From contig JAPPMC010000075.1 of NCBI GenBank assembly GCA_028819235.1, positions 39,386 to 73,814 of the forward strand: 34,429 nt of DNA, written 5' to 3'. The DNA is from Bryobacterales bacterium. Lineage in GTDB: Bacteria; Acidobacteriota; Terriglobia; Bryobacterales; UBA6623. This document shows positions 16,320-26,400 of the stretch, one piece after another. A model generated the notes under the pieces. It was not told the origin of the DNA and did no database searches. It saw only the letters and a program-made list of their open reading frames with translations. A program made the translations under genes and the position numbers. How positions within the stretch are numbered: position 1 is the first letter of the stretch; the number at the start of each line of letters is the position of its first letter.

Positions 16320-17768
16320 ATGCTTGATCCGCGCCTCCATCCGCTTCCGCGTCAGCCCCTGTCCAGGCGCGAGATGCTCCGGACCACTTCGACCGGGTTC
16401 GGAATGCTCGCCTTGGCCGGCCTGATGGCGGACCCCGCCTATGCCGACCAGCCGGCGGGCCCTACCCCTGCCCCACCGCACTTCGAGCCGAAGGTGAAGA
16501 GCGTCATCTTCTGCTACATGTCGGGCGGACTGTCGCACATCGACTCGTTCGACCCAAAGCCCAGACTGGCGAAGGAGGCGGGCCAGCCGATGCCGTTCGA
16601 GACGGCCCGGACGATGTTCAACCAAGACGGCAACATCATGCCGTCGCCATGGGATTTCCACCGCTACGGGGACGCGGGCACACCCGTGAGCGACCTCTTC
16701 CCGCACATCGCGACCTGCATCGACGACGTCGCGGTCGTGCGCTCCATGACCGCGAAGTTCATGGAGCACGCGCAAGCCAATTTCTACTTCCACTGTGGTC
16801 AGCCCTTCACGGGCTTCCCATCCATGGGCTCCTGGACCACGTACGGGCTAGGCAGTGAGTCGAAGGACTTGCCGGGATTCGTGGTGGTCGGCACAGGCGG
16901 CATCCCGCTCGGCGGCATCAACATGTTCAGTAACGGCTTTCTTCCTGCTGAGCATCAGGGTTCGTTCCTTTACCCCGGAGCCGAAGAGCCCCTGGCGAAT
17001 ATCGCCCCGCGGGAATCGGACGCGAGACAGCGCCGGCGTTTGGACTTCGTCCGCAAGCTGGACACGATGTACTTGGAGACTACGGCACGGCATTCGCAGG
17101 TCGAAGCCGCGATCAAGAACTACGAGACGGCATACCGGATGCAGGTCGCAGTCCCGGAGCTGGTCGACATCAGCGGCGAGACCGAGGCCACGCGCAAGCT
17201 GTACGGACTCGATTCGACGTTTGCACCGAAGGCAAACTATGCCATGCAGTGCCTGACCGCCCGGCGGCTGATCGAGCGAGGAGTCCGATTCGTGGAACTG
17301 ACCATGGTCGACGGGCGCCACCGTGGCAACGGCAATGCCTCAAATCCTTGGGACCAGCACACTGACCTCATCTTGGGGCACGGACGCAATGCGTTTGCTG
17401 TCGACCAGCCCGTTGCGGCCTTGATCAAGGACCTCAAGTCGAGAGGGCTGCTTGATGAGACGCTCGTGATCTTCGCCCCCGAATTCGGGCGGACGCCGTT
17501 CGTCCAAGGTACCAATGGCCGGGACCACAACCCCTTCGGCTTCAGCCTCTGGCTGGCCGGCGGCGGGGTGAAGGCGGGGACGGTCTACGGGGCGACTGAC
17601 GAGTACGGATACCATGCGATCGAAGGCATTCGGACGGTGCATGACCTGCACGCGACCGTGCTGCACCTGCTCGGTATCGACCACACCAAGCTGTCGTACA
17701 GGTTTGGGGGAAGGGACTTCCGCCTGACCGACGTTCACGGTCACGTGATCGAACAAGTACTGGCCTGA
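16320..17768 (+). CDS. Tat-exported DUF1501 domain protein
   Basis: A 482-residue protein of the DUF1501 family, distant relatives of the sulfatase/phosphatase fold. The Tat signal is SRREMLRTTSTGFGMLALAG (R16-R17) with cleavage near AYA. Family motifs are FCYMSGGLSHIDSFDPKP, MTAKFMEHAQANFYFHCG, ARRLIERGVRFVELT and the C-terminal EFGRTPFVQGTNGRDHNP. In Planctomycetes and Acidobacteria such genes normally sit beside a DUF1549/DUF1553 cytochrome-type partner; none is here. The ATG at 16320 is chosen; a TTG 30 bases earlier adds nothing conserved. TATACT at 16296-16301 could serve as a -10. Biochemical role not established for the family. Confidence 0.85.
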   Translation: MLDPRLHPLPRQPLSRREMLRTTSTGFGMLALAGLMADPAYADQPAGPTPAPPHFEPKVKSVIFCYMSGGLSHIDSFDPKPRLAKEAGQPMPFETARTMFNQDGNIMPSPWDFHRYGDAGTPVSDLFPHIATCIDDVAVVRSMTAKFMEHAQANFYFHCGQPFTGFPSMGSWTTYGLGSESKDLPGFVVVGTGGIPLGGINMFSNGFLPAEHQGSFLYPGAEEPLANIAPRESDARQRRRLDFVRKLDTMYLETTARHSQVEAAIKNYETAYRMQVAVPELVDISGETEATRKLYGLDSTFAPKANYAMQCLTARRLIERGVRFVELTMVDGRHRGNGNASNPWDQHTDLILGHGRNAFAVDQPVAALIKDLKSRGLLDETLVIFAPEFGRTPFVQGTNGRDHNPFGFSLWLAGGGVKAGTVYGATDEYGYHAIEGIRTVHDLHATVLHLLGIDHTKLSYRFGGRDFRLTDVHGHVIEQVLA

Positions 17769-17824
17769 AGTTTCCGGCCGGACGCCACGGCACTCTCTGG
17801 CCCGGAGCCTGGTAGGTTGCGGAC

Positions 17825-18040
17825 GTGCCCAGTAACTTTACGGCCCCGCGACTGACACTAGTCGCAGCCTTTTCGGCAGGACTTGGACGGCCAGAAGACC
17901 CGACGACCAGTCACCGCTCACTCGTCGCCGCCTCGGGCTTGACTCCCACGCGATGCGCTAAGGGCAGGACAGACTCAAATGTGCTAATCCCGGCGCGGGC
18001 GCTTCAGTCGGCAACAAGCAATGTGAGGACCCTACCGTAG
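17825..18040 (+). pseudogene. Clipped N-terminus of an exported protein (signal-peptide remnant)
   Basis: The GTG at 17825 opens with a signal-peptide-like sequence (FTAPRLTLVAAFSAGLG) and is preceded by CTGGTAGGTT, resembling the extended -10 seen upstream of other exported proteins here. After ~20 codons the frame loses protein character (Arg/Ser/Thr/Pro-rich) and runs into the 3' end of the ImmA gene on the other strand. Read as the stump of a gene cut where foreign DNA joined. Weak evidence: it may be chance. Confidence 0.25.
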
Positions 18041-18810
18041 CTACCCAGCCAGACGGATTCTTCGTCGATTTCAAGCACTGGTGGCGCACCATCGAACCAA
18101 TCGCGCGCCAGCACACGGCCCGATCTGGTTTCGCCACCGGCCAGACCTTTGGAATCGCGTGTGAGCCTTGACGTTACCGTGCCGTGGGGAACTGGATCGC
18201 CCACTGCGAGGGAGCCGTTCCAATCGAGCTCTCGGAATCGCTCTGAAGGGGCCATCCGATCGACCCGTCCCTCAAAGGAGAGGACGGACGCGACAATCCG
18301 ATCGGTAAGCTCTGCGTATCGGATTCCCATCATTGTCAGCGATGTGTGGAACTCGCGCGCAAGGGACCGGATCGCATGGATCGAAGGCCGCATTTTCCGG
18401 ACCCGTGGCGCTGCCTGGTCGGTGGGTGCGAGCAGTTCCGAAGCGAACCAGTTCGCCTCGGATTCAGCCTGATGTCGGTGGTCCAGTCCGAGGCCGTTGG
18501 CTATCAGTGTCGTCCGAAGAGTGGTCGGGCTCATCTCCTCCAAGTGGCCGTCCAGATTGTAATGGCCAATTTCATGCGCCAGGGAGAACCGCCGATGCCC
18601 GGATGTCGGACATGAATCCGAAACGACGATGCCGAATCTGTCGCCCTCCTTCCAAAGGGCCGCGTACACTCCGTTCGGAAGGGAACTCTCCGTTATCTTG
18701 AGGCCCTGACGGCGGGCGATCCAGTCAGGATCTACCGGCGGACCAGTAACGCACAGCCGAGCAAGCAAATCGGCGGCACACTGCCGAACCTCTCGCTCAC
18801 GTACGTTCAT
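18004..18810 (-). CDS. ImmA/IrrE family metallo-endopeptidase
   Basis: A 268-residue protein. HEIGH at 79-83 (FSLAHEIGHYNLDGH) and E118 in ESEANWFASELLAP make the zinc site of the ImmA/IrrE peptidase family. The N-terminal helix and GVYAALWKEGDRFGIVVSD strands fit the family; the last ~100 residues are a variable C-terminal extension. Such proteases cleave or inactivate a partner XRE repressor upon a signal such as DNA damage, releasing mobile-element or defence genes. Its ATG overlaps the TGA of the XRE gene (ATGA), so the pair is translationally coupled on the minus strand, divergent from the helicase/PLD operon at 20101. Which promoter the pair controls is inference. Confidence 0.88.
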   Translation of the reverse strand: MNVREREVRQCAADLLARLCVTGPPVDPDWIARRQGLKITESSLPNGVYAALWKEGDRFGIVVSDSCPTSGHRRFSLAHEIGHYNLDGHLEEMSPTTLRTTLIANGLGLDHRHQAESEANWFASELLAPTDQAAPRVRKMRPSIHAIRSLAREFHTSLTMMGIRYAELTDRIVASVLSFEGRVDRMAPSERFRELDWNGSLAVGDPVPHGTVTSRLTRDSKGLAGGETRSGRVLARDWFDGAPPVLEIDEESVWLGSYGRVLTLLVAD

Positions 18811-19148
18811 TCCCTCTCCTCTGTTTCCCGGTCCAGCAGCGCATCGATTACCCGAACTGCCTGGTCGATGGTTTCTGCTGACGCGCCCGAGAGACGACGA
18901 AAGGTGGCCTGAACTCGATGGTCTCGGATATCAATCGCTCCAGTGCGTCCTAGGAGGTAGTCGACAGAGACGGACAGGGCCCTGGCGAGCTTCACTAGGT
19001 TGGCCGCCGAAGCACGCTGCCGGGTCCCGGTCTCAAAGTGGCTAATCACGGCCGCTGGAATGTCGGATTCCTTCGCCAAGCGATCCTGCGTCCAGCCGCG
19101 GAGCCTACGCGCCTCTCGAAGCCGTCTTCCGAATTCAGAAGGGGGCAT
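18807..19148 (-). CDS. XRE-family helix-turn-helix regulator
   Basis: A 113-residue protein. The HTH_3 domain spans ~6-66: FGRRLREARRLRGWTQDRLA, SDIPAAVISHFETGTRQ as the recognition helix region, and LVKLARALSVSVDYLLGR. The remaining ~45 residues (ATFRRLSGASAETIDQAVRVIDALLD) are a helical tail for dimerisation or partner contact. The ATG at 19148 is chosen because the preceding in-frame residues (Trp/Cys-rich) are not protein-like. The stop overlaps the ImmA start. By analogy with ICEBs1 ImmR/ImmA it probably represses a nearby promoter and is removed by its protease partner. Confidence 0.88.
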   Translation of the reverse strand: MPPSEFGRRLREARRLRGWTQDRLAKESDIPAAVISHFETGTRQRASAANLVKLARALSVSVDYLLGRTGAIDIRDHRVQATFRRLSGASAETIDQAVRVIDALLDRETEERE

Positions 19149-20100
19149 GCTACTAACCTGCCACTTGGCCTTCCAAGCCGTGATTCTCGTACAGGCCAGG
19201 GCTAGCCCGCATCGGCTGTCGGTCTTGGTCGGACGATGAACACCCCCCTTGCGCTCGTTTGCGCCGCTGGTCCAGGTCGCCATTGCGGGGCGACCGTAGA
19301 GAATGCCGAGCCACAGCGGTCTCCAGCATTGTCCCACCGCTTGCGACGCTCCCCAGTGCGATGATGCGCAGTGCCACGAACACCCCCGCACCTGGATCAG
19401 ATTGGTTGCATTGCAGATGGATGCTTCACGGGTCCTCGGGTCGTGCGTCGCCATCGGGACTTGCCCGCTTCGCCGCGGCGTCTTTGTGGGGAGTGCACAA
19501 ATTAGCTTGTGGGGCAGCAGCCTTACCTTTGCGCCGGTCCGCCCCCAGGTCCACGGACCAGTCCAGACAAGATCTCGAGGAGACCAAACACCACCCCATC
19601 CTGAACGCTATCGAATTACCCAACACTGCAAGTTCGCGCCAAGGCAGGATTGCCCTCACGAGGCTAGTTGATTGGCCGCTGTCTGGGAGAGGCTGCCACG
19701 CCCATCTCCTCGCTTGTCCTTGCCATTGTCTGCGGTGTTCACTTCTCCCCACGTTCGAGCGGGCGGGCCATGGCACGGCCATTCCCGCTGGGCGTGAGTG
19801 TTGCTCTCAAGTTCCTGACCTGCCCGCCGGGCAAGAGTCGCCAGGCATGTGGCCACTCGCGCATTGCTCAAGCGGGGAGGCTGAGCAGGAAACTATACGT
19901 TGGTGTATACTTGCTTCATGCGATACCGCTATTCGGTTCCGATCTTGGTCCCGGCTTCCATGGGCATGAGACATGGTTAGTCTGTCGATGCCCCGTGTGA
20001 CGACAGTTGGGCACGGTCCAACCGAGCATGTCCCGCGGCAAAGCACTCCTAGGACCGGTTCCAAGAACGATGTCGTCACGCTCCGTTCTGAGGCGACACC
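19149..20100. other. Divergent intergenic region of the island
   Basis: About 950 bases between the XRE gene (minus) and the first gene of the helicase/PLD operon (plus). Open frames here are Arg/Ser/Cys/Trp-rich and not protein-like. It contains the TATAC-N6-GTATA palindrome at 19894-19909. The region is noticeably less GC-rich in its right part. It must hold both divergent promoters; a small RNA is possible but not shown. Confidence 0.5.
19894..19909. promoter_or_regulatory. Candidate operator palindrome TATAC-N6-GTATA
   Basis: TATAC at 19894-19898 and GTATA at 19905-19909 form a 16-base dyad; GTATAC at 19905-19910 is itself a palindrome and TATACT at 19906-19911 could be a -10. XRE repressors bind dyads of this size. 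It lies ~190 bases before the first gene of the helicase operon. Inference only. Confidence 0.35.
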
Positions 20101-21414
20101 GTGTTCCTAACTCTCGAAGACCCGCGGGCCCGGGTCAAGGGTTCCCGAGATCCGTTGGGCGTGCAGCCAATCTGGACGGCCTTCGGCAGACGGGTCATTG
20201 CGAACCTGGTAACCGTAACGGACTCCCTCCGCGGCTTTACGGTGCTCATGCTTGGCCGTTATTTCGGCGAGCGCCTGCTCACCGCGGGCAAGGTTCGAGA
20301 AGCGGATGTGATTGACGTCTTCCTCCGCGTAGAGCAGGTGTGCGGGTACGCACGCTGCCTGGCCCTCGAGGAAGATGTTGTGCGCAAGAGTGGACGGATT
20401 TTGGGTATCGAACGCATCAGGCGGCGCATCGCCAAGCGTCCGGAGCCCGCCAGGATTGGGGTCACTCCGGACGCGATGATCCTGTCAGACCAGAAGACAT
20501 ACGGACTGTGGGGCCTATTCTCGGCCTCGGCGAGGGTGTCGAAGCTGATTCCTGACGGACCGGTCGGCTTATGTGCGGACGCCGAAAGACTCGTACGGGA
20601 AACCTATCTGCCGAACCTGCAACCGGTGCTGAACCGATTGGAGGACCTGTTCGCTCGCGGGGGAACGCTGCGTCTTGAGGCACGGCCTAATGCCTTACTT
20701 GCCTTGTTGGGGCAGGTCCTTGGCGCACCGGCCTCGCGATCCGAGCGACGTTTCTACCGCAGGCACCTTTGCGACGGGGACCACTGCACCCAGCTTCCCT
20801 CAGGCCGTCAGGCGACGTTTCGCCAGCTGCTGGAATCGCATTCTGATCTCACCAGACAGGTCAATCGGGACGAACTGGCCTCGATCAGAAGGGCCGCCCA
20901 AAGGGAAGACGCAGGGCTGGCAACGCGCATCGGCCGCATTCTGGCGCTAGAGGCCCTACTGGCGCCCAGCGAGGCACTGTTCCGCTTCGTTCAGACGCGA
21001 CACGGCCAATCACCCTCCGATGTCGAAGCGACGCTCGTCGAGCGTTGGGGCAGGAGCGTACCGCATCTCGTGCCGAGAGAGTTTCGGGAGATCTCCGACG
21101 AGATCGCTCAAGTCGCGGGCGGCGACGTCAGGGCACACATGGCAGGCGTGCACGAGGCGCTGACGAAAGGTCAGTACAGTGCTGCCGTCAAGCACTTGCT
21201 GGAATGGAATCGGCTCGTGATGCTGCGTCGGTCCGCTTCGCCCTGGGTGCAGCTCGATCACCGCAACGCAATTGACGTGCGCTATCGCGGAATCGAACGC
21301 CAACTGCCGACGCACGAAGCTCTGCCATCGCTGTGGGACAACGGGTACTTCATCAACACGCTGAAAGCGCTGGTGGCCCAGTCTGCAGAGACGCCAACCG
21401 AGCGGGCCGCATGA
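20101..21414 (+). CDS. Unrecognised protein, first gene of helicase/PLD operon
   Basis: A 437-residue protein I cannot assign. No signal peptide or membrane segment. It opens DPRARVKGSRDPLGVQPIWTAFGRRV, then is mostly helical. Conspicuous blocks are DQKTYGLWGLFSASARVS (~139-156), a CDGDHC cysteine pair near 225-230 and a C-terminal SPWVQLDH with NGYFINTL. No nuclease, ATPase or DNA-binding signature is visible. The GTG start has GAGG at 20090-20093, 7 bases away. Its TGA overlaps the next ATG (ATGA), so it is made in step with the PLD protein and probably acts with it, for instance as a sensor, specificity or structural subunit. The conserved-looking blocks suggest a widespread but unnamed family. 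Confidence 0.75.
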   Translation: MFLTLEDPRARVKGSRDPLGVQPIWTAFGRRVIANLVTVTDSLRGFTVLMLGRYFGERLLTAGKVREADVIDVFLRVEQVCGYARCLALEEDVVRKSGRILGIERIRRRIAKRPEPARIGVTPDAMILSDQKTYGLWGLFSASARVSKLIPDGPVGLCADAERLVRETYLPNLQPVLNRLEDLFARGGTLRLEARPNALLALLGQVLGAPASRSERRFYRRHLCDGDHCTQLPSGRQATFRQLLESHSDLTRQVNRDELASIRRAAQREDAGLATRIGRILALEALLAPSEALFRFVQTRHGQSPSDVEATLVERWGRSVPHLVPREFREISDEIAQVAGGDVRAHMAGVHEALTKGQYSAAVKHLLEWNRLVMLRRSASPWVQLDHRNAIDVRYRGIERQLPTHEALPSLWDNGYFINTLKALVAQSAETPTERAA

Positions 21415-23486
21415 CTGCTCCAAAAAGAGTCCTATCGGACGAGATTTCCGGTGCGATACGTGGACGCCGGGTCACGTCCGCCGTGTTCACAACGTATTCC
21501 TTCGACCCAGCCTTCTTCGAGCTGGAGATCCTCCCGCTCCTGTTCGAGAGCCGGGTCCGAGGTGGTTTTAGCCATGTGGAAAAGGTGCGCCGCGTCCAGC
21601 TCGAAGAATGTCTGCGTGGCGGGGCCGCAATCGAGGTGTTCTACGACCGGGGCGGCCTCGTGTCGAATGCAGGGCCCGCGTCACTCGACTTTCGGCGCAT
21701 TGACGTGGGCAGGCGCACCGGCATCTTCCATCCGAAGCTTGTGCTGGTCCTAGTAGAGAATCCGCCATCGGAAGACAACGAGCCACCGACCCAGAGCCTG
21801 ATTGTGGCCACGCTGTCGGCTAACCTTACGCGCGCCGGGTGGTGGGAGAACCTGGAAGCCGGGCACGTCGAGGTGATCGACGCGGCATCCCCGCGAAATT
21901 GGCGTTGCACTTTCCGCCCAGACCTGCTAGATGCCCTGGGACTCTTGGCCAGAGCCGCCCCGCACGAGAACGGCCAGGGTGCGCTTCGGGCGACTCGGCG
22001 CTTCCTTCAGGAATCCGCTCCTCAGTACACCACCAAGAATGCGAGCTGGAAGGGGAAGTACTACACGCGGCTGTTCGTGGGCCAGAAGCCACTTCACGAG
22101 TGGCTTCAGGATCGTCGCATCTGGGGCCGCGACTGGAACCTCGAAGTCGTGTCGCCGTTCTTTGACGCCCATGGTGCGCAAGCGCTCAGGCGCCTGGCAG
22201 AAGCCACGCGACCCGGGGAAGTGCGTGTGTTCCTCCCGCTCGAGGCGGACGGAACACCCAGCGTAACCTCGGAGCAGTATGAAGCGGTGGAGACCGTCGC
22301 CAAGTGGAGTCGATTCGCCACGGGCACCATGCGTGCGGTGCGTAGAACGCCTTCCGAAAAAGCCGTTCCCCGAAGGGTGCACGCCAAGGTCTATCGGTTC
22401 TGGCGACGCGGACTTGGAGACGTCTCGCTGGTCGGGTCCGCGAACGCCACCGAGGCCGCGCACAGCGGGGCCAATGCGGGGAACCTGGAAGCGGCATTCC
22501 TTGCCAACACAACCACCGGAGGAGACAGCGCCGGATGGTGGCTGAAGCGGATCGACGATCCTCCCGACCGGTTCCTGGAGCAGTCGGCGGAGGAGGACGG
22601 GGATGCCGAGCGGGTAGGCCTCTCCCTCTCGCTCCGCTACCACTGGGAACGCCACGCATTCGAGTACAGGCTAGGTGAGGACCACAACGGCGACGTGCGC
22701 CTCCATTCGATCGCGGGTGAGGAACTGCACACGGTCGTTCGACCCGTGCGGGGCGAATGGGAAGATTGCGGACTTAGGGCCGCGGGCCGGATCAAGAATC
22801 TGCTCAAATCCACAAGCCTCGTGGAAGCCCGGACTGGAAGCGACAAGGGCGAGTCGCGATGGCGTGTTCTCATCCGTGAAGAGGGCATGACCCACAAGCC
22901 ATCGCTGCTCACCCAGCTCACGCCCGACGAAATCCTCGAATACTGGTCGCTGCTCTCTGATTCGCAGAGGCAGGCCTTCCTCGCTGACAGGCTGCAGACG
23001 GACGAAGCCATTCTCGGCATTGTCCGCTCTCCCGATGGCCCGCCACCGGAGAGAGCCCACTCCGTGTTTGACCGCTTCGCCGGCATCTTTCACGCATTCC
23101 AGAGGCTCAGCGACTGGATAGACGAGAAGCTCGACCTAGACCGGGACGAGGAAGTGACCGCCCGTCTCTTCGGCGAGAAGTACGACTCGCTGCCCGTTCT
23201 CCTACGTAAGGTCCGGCAGCGAGCGAAGGACGATGCGGTGACCGCGTATGTGACCTTCCTCAGTGCCAAGCAAGTCGTTGCGCAGGTCTGCAACCGCTGG
23301 CCGCGCTATTGGGCCCAACACTCCCACGATGCGCAGAAACTCGAACGCGAGCTTGAAGCGGCCACCAGCATCCGGGCCAGAATCCCGCTATTGGACCCGG
23401 GCCGCGAGGAATTCTTGACCTGGTACGAGGAGAACTTCGTGAGTCGGGCGGCCGACATGCTGGCCGAGGGAGACAGGGACCAATGA
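21411..23486 (+). CDS. Tandem-HKD phospholipase D-like (nuclease) protein
   Basis: A 691-residue protein with two PLD half-sites. Half one is FHPKLVL (H107, K109), then ATLSANLTRAGWWENLE (N138). Half two is RRVHAKVYRF (H324, K326), then LVGSANATEAA (N345) and NLEAAFL (E360). HxK...N...E in both halves makes an active pseudo-dimeric site likely; the HKD Asp is not retained, as in several PLD-type nucleases. Residues ~400-691 are a long helical region without recognised motif (LTQLTPDEILEYWSLLSD, WIDEKLDLDRDEEVTARLFG). PLD folds linked to helicases in defence loci usually cut DNA. Its ATG overlaps the upstream stop and its stop overlaps the helicase ATG (ATGA both times), strong evidence for one functional unit. 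Confidence 0.82.
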   Translation: MTAPKRVLSDEISGAIRGRRVTSAVFTTYSFDPAFFELEILPLLFESRVRGGFSHVEKVRRVQLEECLRGGAAIEVFYDRGGLVSNAGPASLDFRRIDVGRRTGIFHPKLVLVLVENPPSEDNEPPTQSLIVATLSANLTRAGWWENLEAGHVEVIDAASPRNWRCTFRPDLLDALGLLARAAPHENGQGALRATRRFLQESAPQYTTKNASWKGKYYTRLFVGQKPLHEWLQDRRIWGRDWNLEVVSPFFDAHGAQALRRLAEATRPGEVRVFLPLEADGTPSVTSEQYEAVETVAKWSRFATGTMRAVRRTPSEKAVPRRVHAKVYRFWRRGLGDVSLVGSANATEAAHSGANAGNLEAAFLANTTTGGDSAGWWLKRIDDPPDRFLEQSAEEDGDAERVGLSLSLRYHWERHAFEYRLGEDHNGDVRLHSIAGEELHTVVRPVRGEWEDCGLRAAGRIKNLLKSTSLVEARTGSDKGESRWRVLIREEGMTHKPSLLTQLTPDEILEYWSLLSDSQRQAFLADRLQTDEAILGIVRSPDGPPPERAHSVFDRFAGIFHAFQRLSDWIDEKLDLDRDEEVTARLFGEKYDSLPVLLRKVRQRAKDDAVTAYVTFLSAKQVVAQVCNRWPRYWAQHSHDAQKLERELEAATSIRARIPLLDPGREEFLTWYEENFVSRAADMLAEGDRDQ

Positions 23487-26400
23487 TTAGGATCGATCTT
23501 GACTTGGCGCGCGAGCTGATCGATTTCCAGGGGAGTTCCCGCAAGGGGATAGCGACACGCCGCCGTGCCATCACGTCGTCCTTTTCGGAATCTCAACTAC
23601 GCGGGGCCGTCGCCAGCTATAACATGCTCGCCGAGAATCGCGTTGCATACATAGCCGACGAAGTTGGCATGGGCAAGACGTATGTTGCCCTTGGTGTCAT
23701 GGGACTGGTGCGTCACTTTTCTCCCGACGCCAGAATGCTCGTTATCGCACCGCGAGAGAACATCCAACGGAAATGGGTGAAAGAACTCCGCAATTTTGTC
23801 CGGAACAACTGGCAGGTGATCGACAACCGGGTGAAATCGATTCAGGGCAGACCTGCGCGACAGCCTACGGTCTGCAACTCACTGGACGACTTCGCGCACG
23901 AACTGGCTGTGAACGCGGATCGAGACTTCTTCCTCCGCATGACGAGTTTCAGCTTGGCGCTGAAGCGCGCGGAATCCAGAAGACGGTACCGCAGGCAGAT
24001 GGAGCGCCACTTGCGGTGGATAGGCGGATGGGCCATTAGGGCACGGTCGGAGAGGCGATTCCGCAGGCAGTACGGCCGCGCGCTGAACCTGCTGATTCCG
24101 GAAATTGACCTGCTCGTGGTTGACGAGGCCCACAACCTCCGGAAGGGCTTTGGCTCCGACGACGGGAAGCACGTCTCAAATCGCAACCGCATTCTCGGTC
24201 TCGCCTTAGGCCATCCCTTAATGATTGACCCCAAACACCCGCAGTACCGGCCGCGCGTGAAGCGCGTCCTCTGCCTCTCCGCTACTCCGTTCGACGACGA
24301 CTACGGAGACCTTTGGCAACAGTTGGACGTGCTCTGCTCGGGAGACGCCCACGTAGGCCGAGCGGGCGATGGGCAGGCTCTCCCTCTTCGCGTGCTGGCG
24401 TGCCCCTCCGCCGGCGAGACCGAGAAACGGAGGGTGGCAGCCAATCTGCTCCTCCGCCGGGTCACTCACCTGACAATCGGCAATGAACGGCACACCAAGA
24501 ACATGTATCGCCGGGAGTGGCGCCACGGCGGCTTCCGGAGCTTTGACGACCCCATCAAGTTCGAGAACCCGAGGCAAAGGCTGATCGTCGCCCTCGTCCA
24601 GAAGAAGGTGGCGGAGGTTCTCGGCGACGAGCGCTTCGGGAATCGCTTCCAGATCGGCATGCTGTCCTCGTTCGAGAGTTTCCTCGAGACAGTCGGGAAC
24701 ATCCGGCCGGAGTCCCCGCAAGCCGCGGAGTCGGCGGCGGAGCAATCGGACAGCGGCCATATCCAAGGCACGTTCGATGGCCGACAGACCCAGAAGCGTG
24801 CGGAACAGCACGGCGCGGACACCGGTGTGCTCAACGCCCTCATCGAGTCCTACCGCGAGCACTTTCGCAGCGAGATGCCCCATCCGAAGCTTGACGCGGC
24901 CGTTGAATCTTTGGCTTCCGCGTTCGAGACGGGAGAAAAGGCTCTGGTGTTCGTCAGGCGTGTCGCGACGGTCGGCGAGTTGGCTCGGCGCCTCGACCGT
25001 CAGTTTGACAAGTGGGTCCGCCGCAAGATGGAGGCGGCACTGCCCGCGCGATGTGACGAGATCGACGCGCTGTTCCGCCGCTTCGAGAGGGACACCAGAT
25101 CGGACAAGGCCGCGCAATTCAGCGGTTCGACACCCGGCCCCGTGGACGTGCAGGGTGGCGAGTTCATTTCCGGAGTCGACGACGATCCGGGCGGGCGGGA
25201 GAACTTCTTCTCTTGGTTCTTTCGGGGCGAGGGTCCTGACAACGTACTGTCAGGGGCCGCGTTCCAAAAGAACCGCCTGAGCAACATCGGAGCCGTCTAC
25301 AGCACGTTCTTCGAGGACGACTTGATCGCCTGGATTCTCGGTCGCCCTGACGACCCGCTGGCTCATCTGGCAGCGCAGCTGTGCCTGTCCCCAGAATCAC
25401 TGGAGTCGCAGCTTCGCGAACTGGCCTGGGGCTACTTTCGGATCCGCACAAAGCGAGTCAAGGGATATCCGCGCCTCTACGTGTTCGAGGCCTACCAGTC
25501 GGCGGCCCTCCATCTGGTCGCTGAGTCCTGTGCCGAAGAGGCAATAAGGGCGAAGGAGGTGCTGAAGGGCCGGTTCCCCGAGCACACCGGAGAGCACGGC
25601 AACGCGCCAGCTGGCTTCCCCCAGCCAGATTTGTCGATTGGCATCGCCACGTTCTTCACGGAGCTCGTAAGACATCCCCAGCTTCGAGAAGACTTGTGGC
25701 CGCGAGAGGCGAAGGGCAAGGGGGCGACCTTCGCTGAGCGACTCCAGCGTCGAGAGCAGCGGCGTGAGCTCCTTAGCGCAATGTCACGTCTCGGGGCCGC
25801 CTACATTGACCTCTACCTCCTCGCCATCGATGAGGCTGGATCGTTTGAGCTTAAGCGAGCGGCCGGTCCCGAGGCCACCGGCCGGGACCTAGCCCGCAAG
25901 TTCGTCACACTGCTCGCGGAACAGCGCACTCATTCCGGCTTCCACGCATTCGCGGAACTCAAGAGTGCGGCGGATGCGTTCGATACTCTCATCGGCGTCA
26001 ACTTTCCCAACATTCCGGATGCCAAGCTGAGCGAGCTGGCTGAGCAGTTCGGTAGGGGCCTGCAGCATCAGAACCCCGTCGGCCGAATGTCGGGACGGGT
26101 CTCGGAGCGCACGGTGCAACAGTTCCGCATGCCCGGTTTTCCCTTGATTCTGATCAGCACTGACGTCCTTCAGGAAGGCGAGGATCTGCACACATTCTGT
26201 CGTAGCATCATTCACTACGGGATTACTTGGACACCTTCGGCGATGGAACAGCGCACTGGGAGGGTAGACCGGATCGACAGCTTGGTCCAGCGCGAGCTAG
26301 ACCGTCGAGAACAGGCAGCAGAGCCGGAGGAAATGATTCAGGTCCACTACCCCCACCTCGAGGACACCGTCGAGCGCCTGCAGGTCAAACGGGTCCTCCA

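Noticed and set aside
18807..19454. 215-residue version of the XRE protein
   Set aside because: The added N-terminal ~100 residues are Trp/Cys/Arg-rich, unlike any regulator; the HTH starts right after the ATG at 19148.
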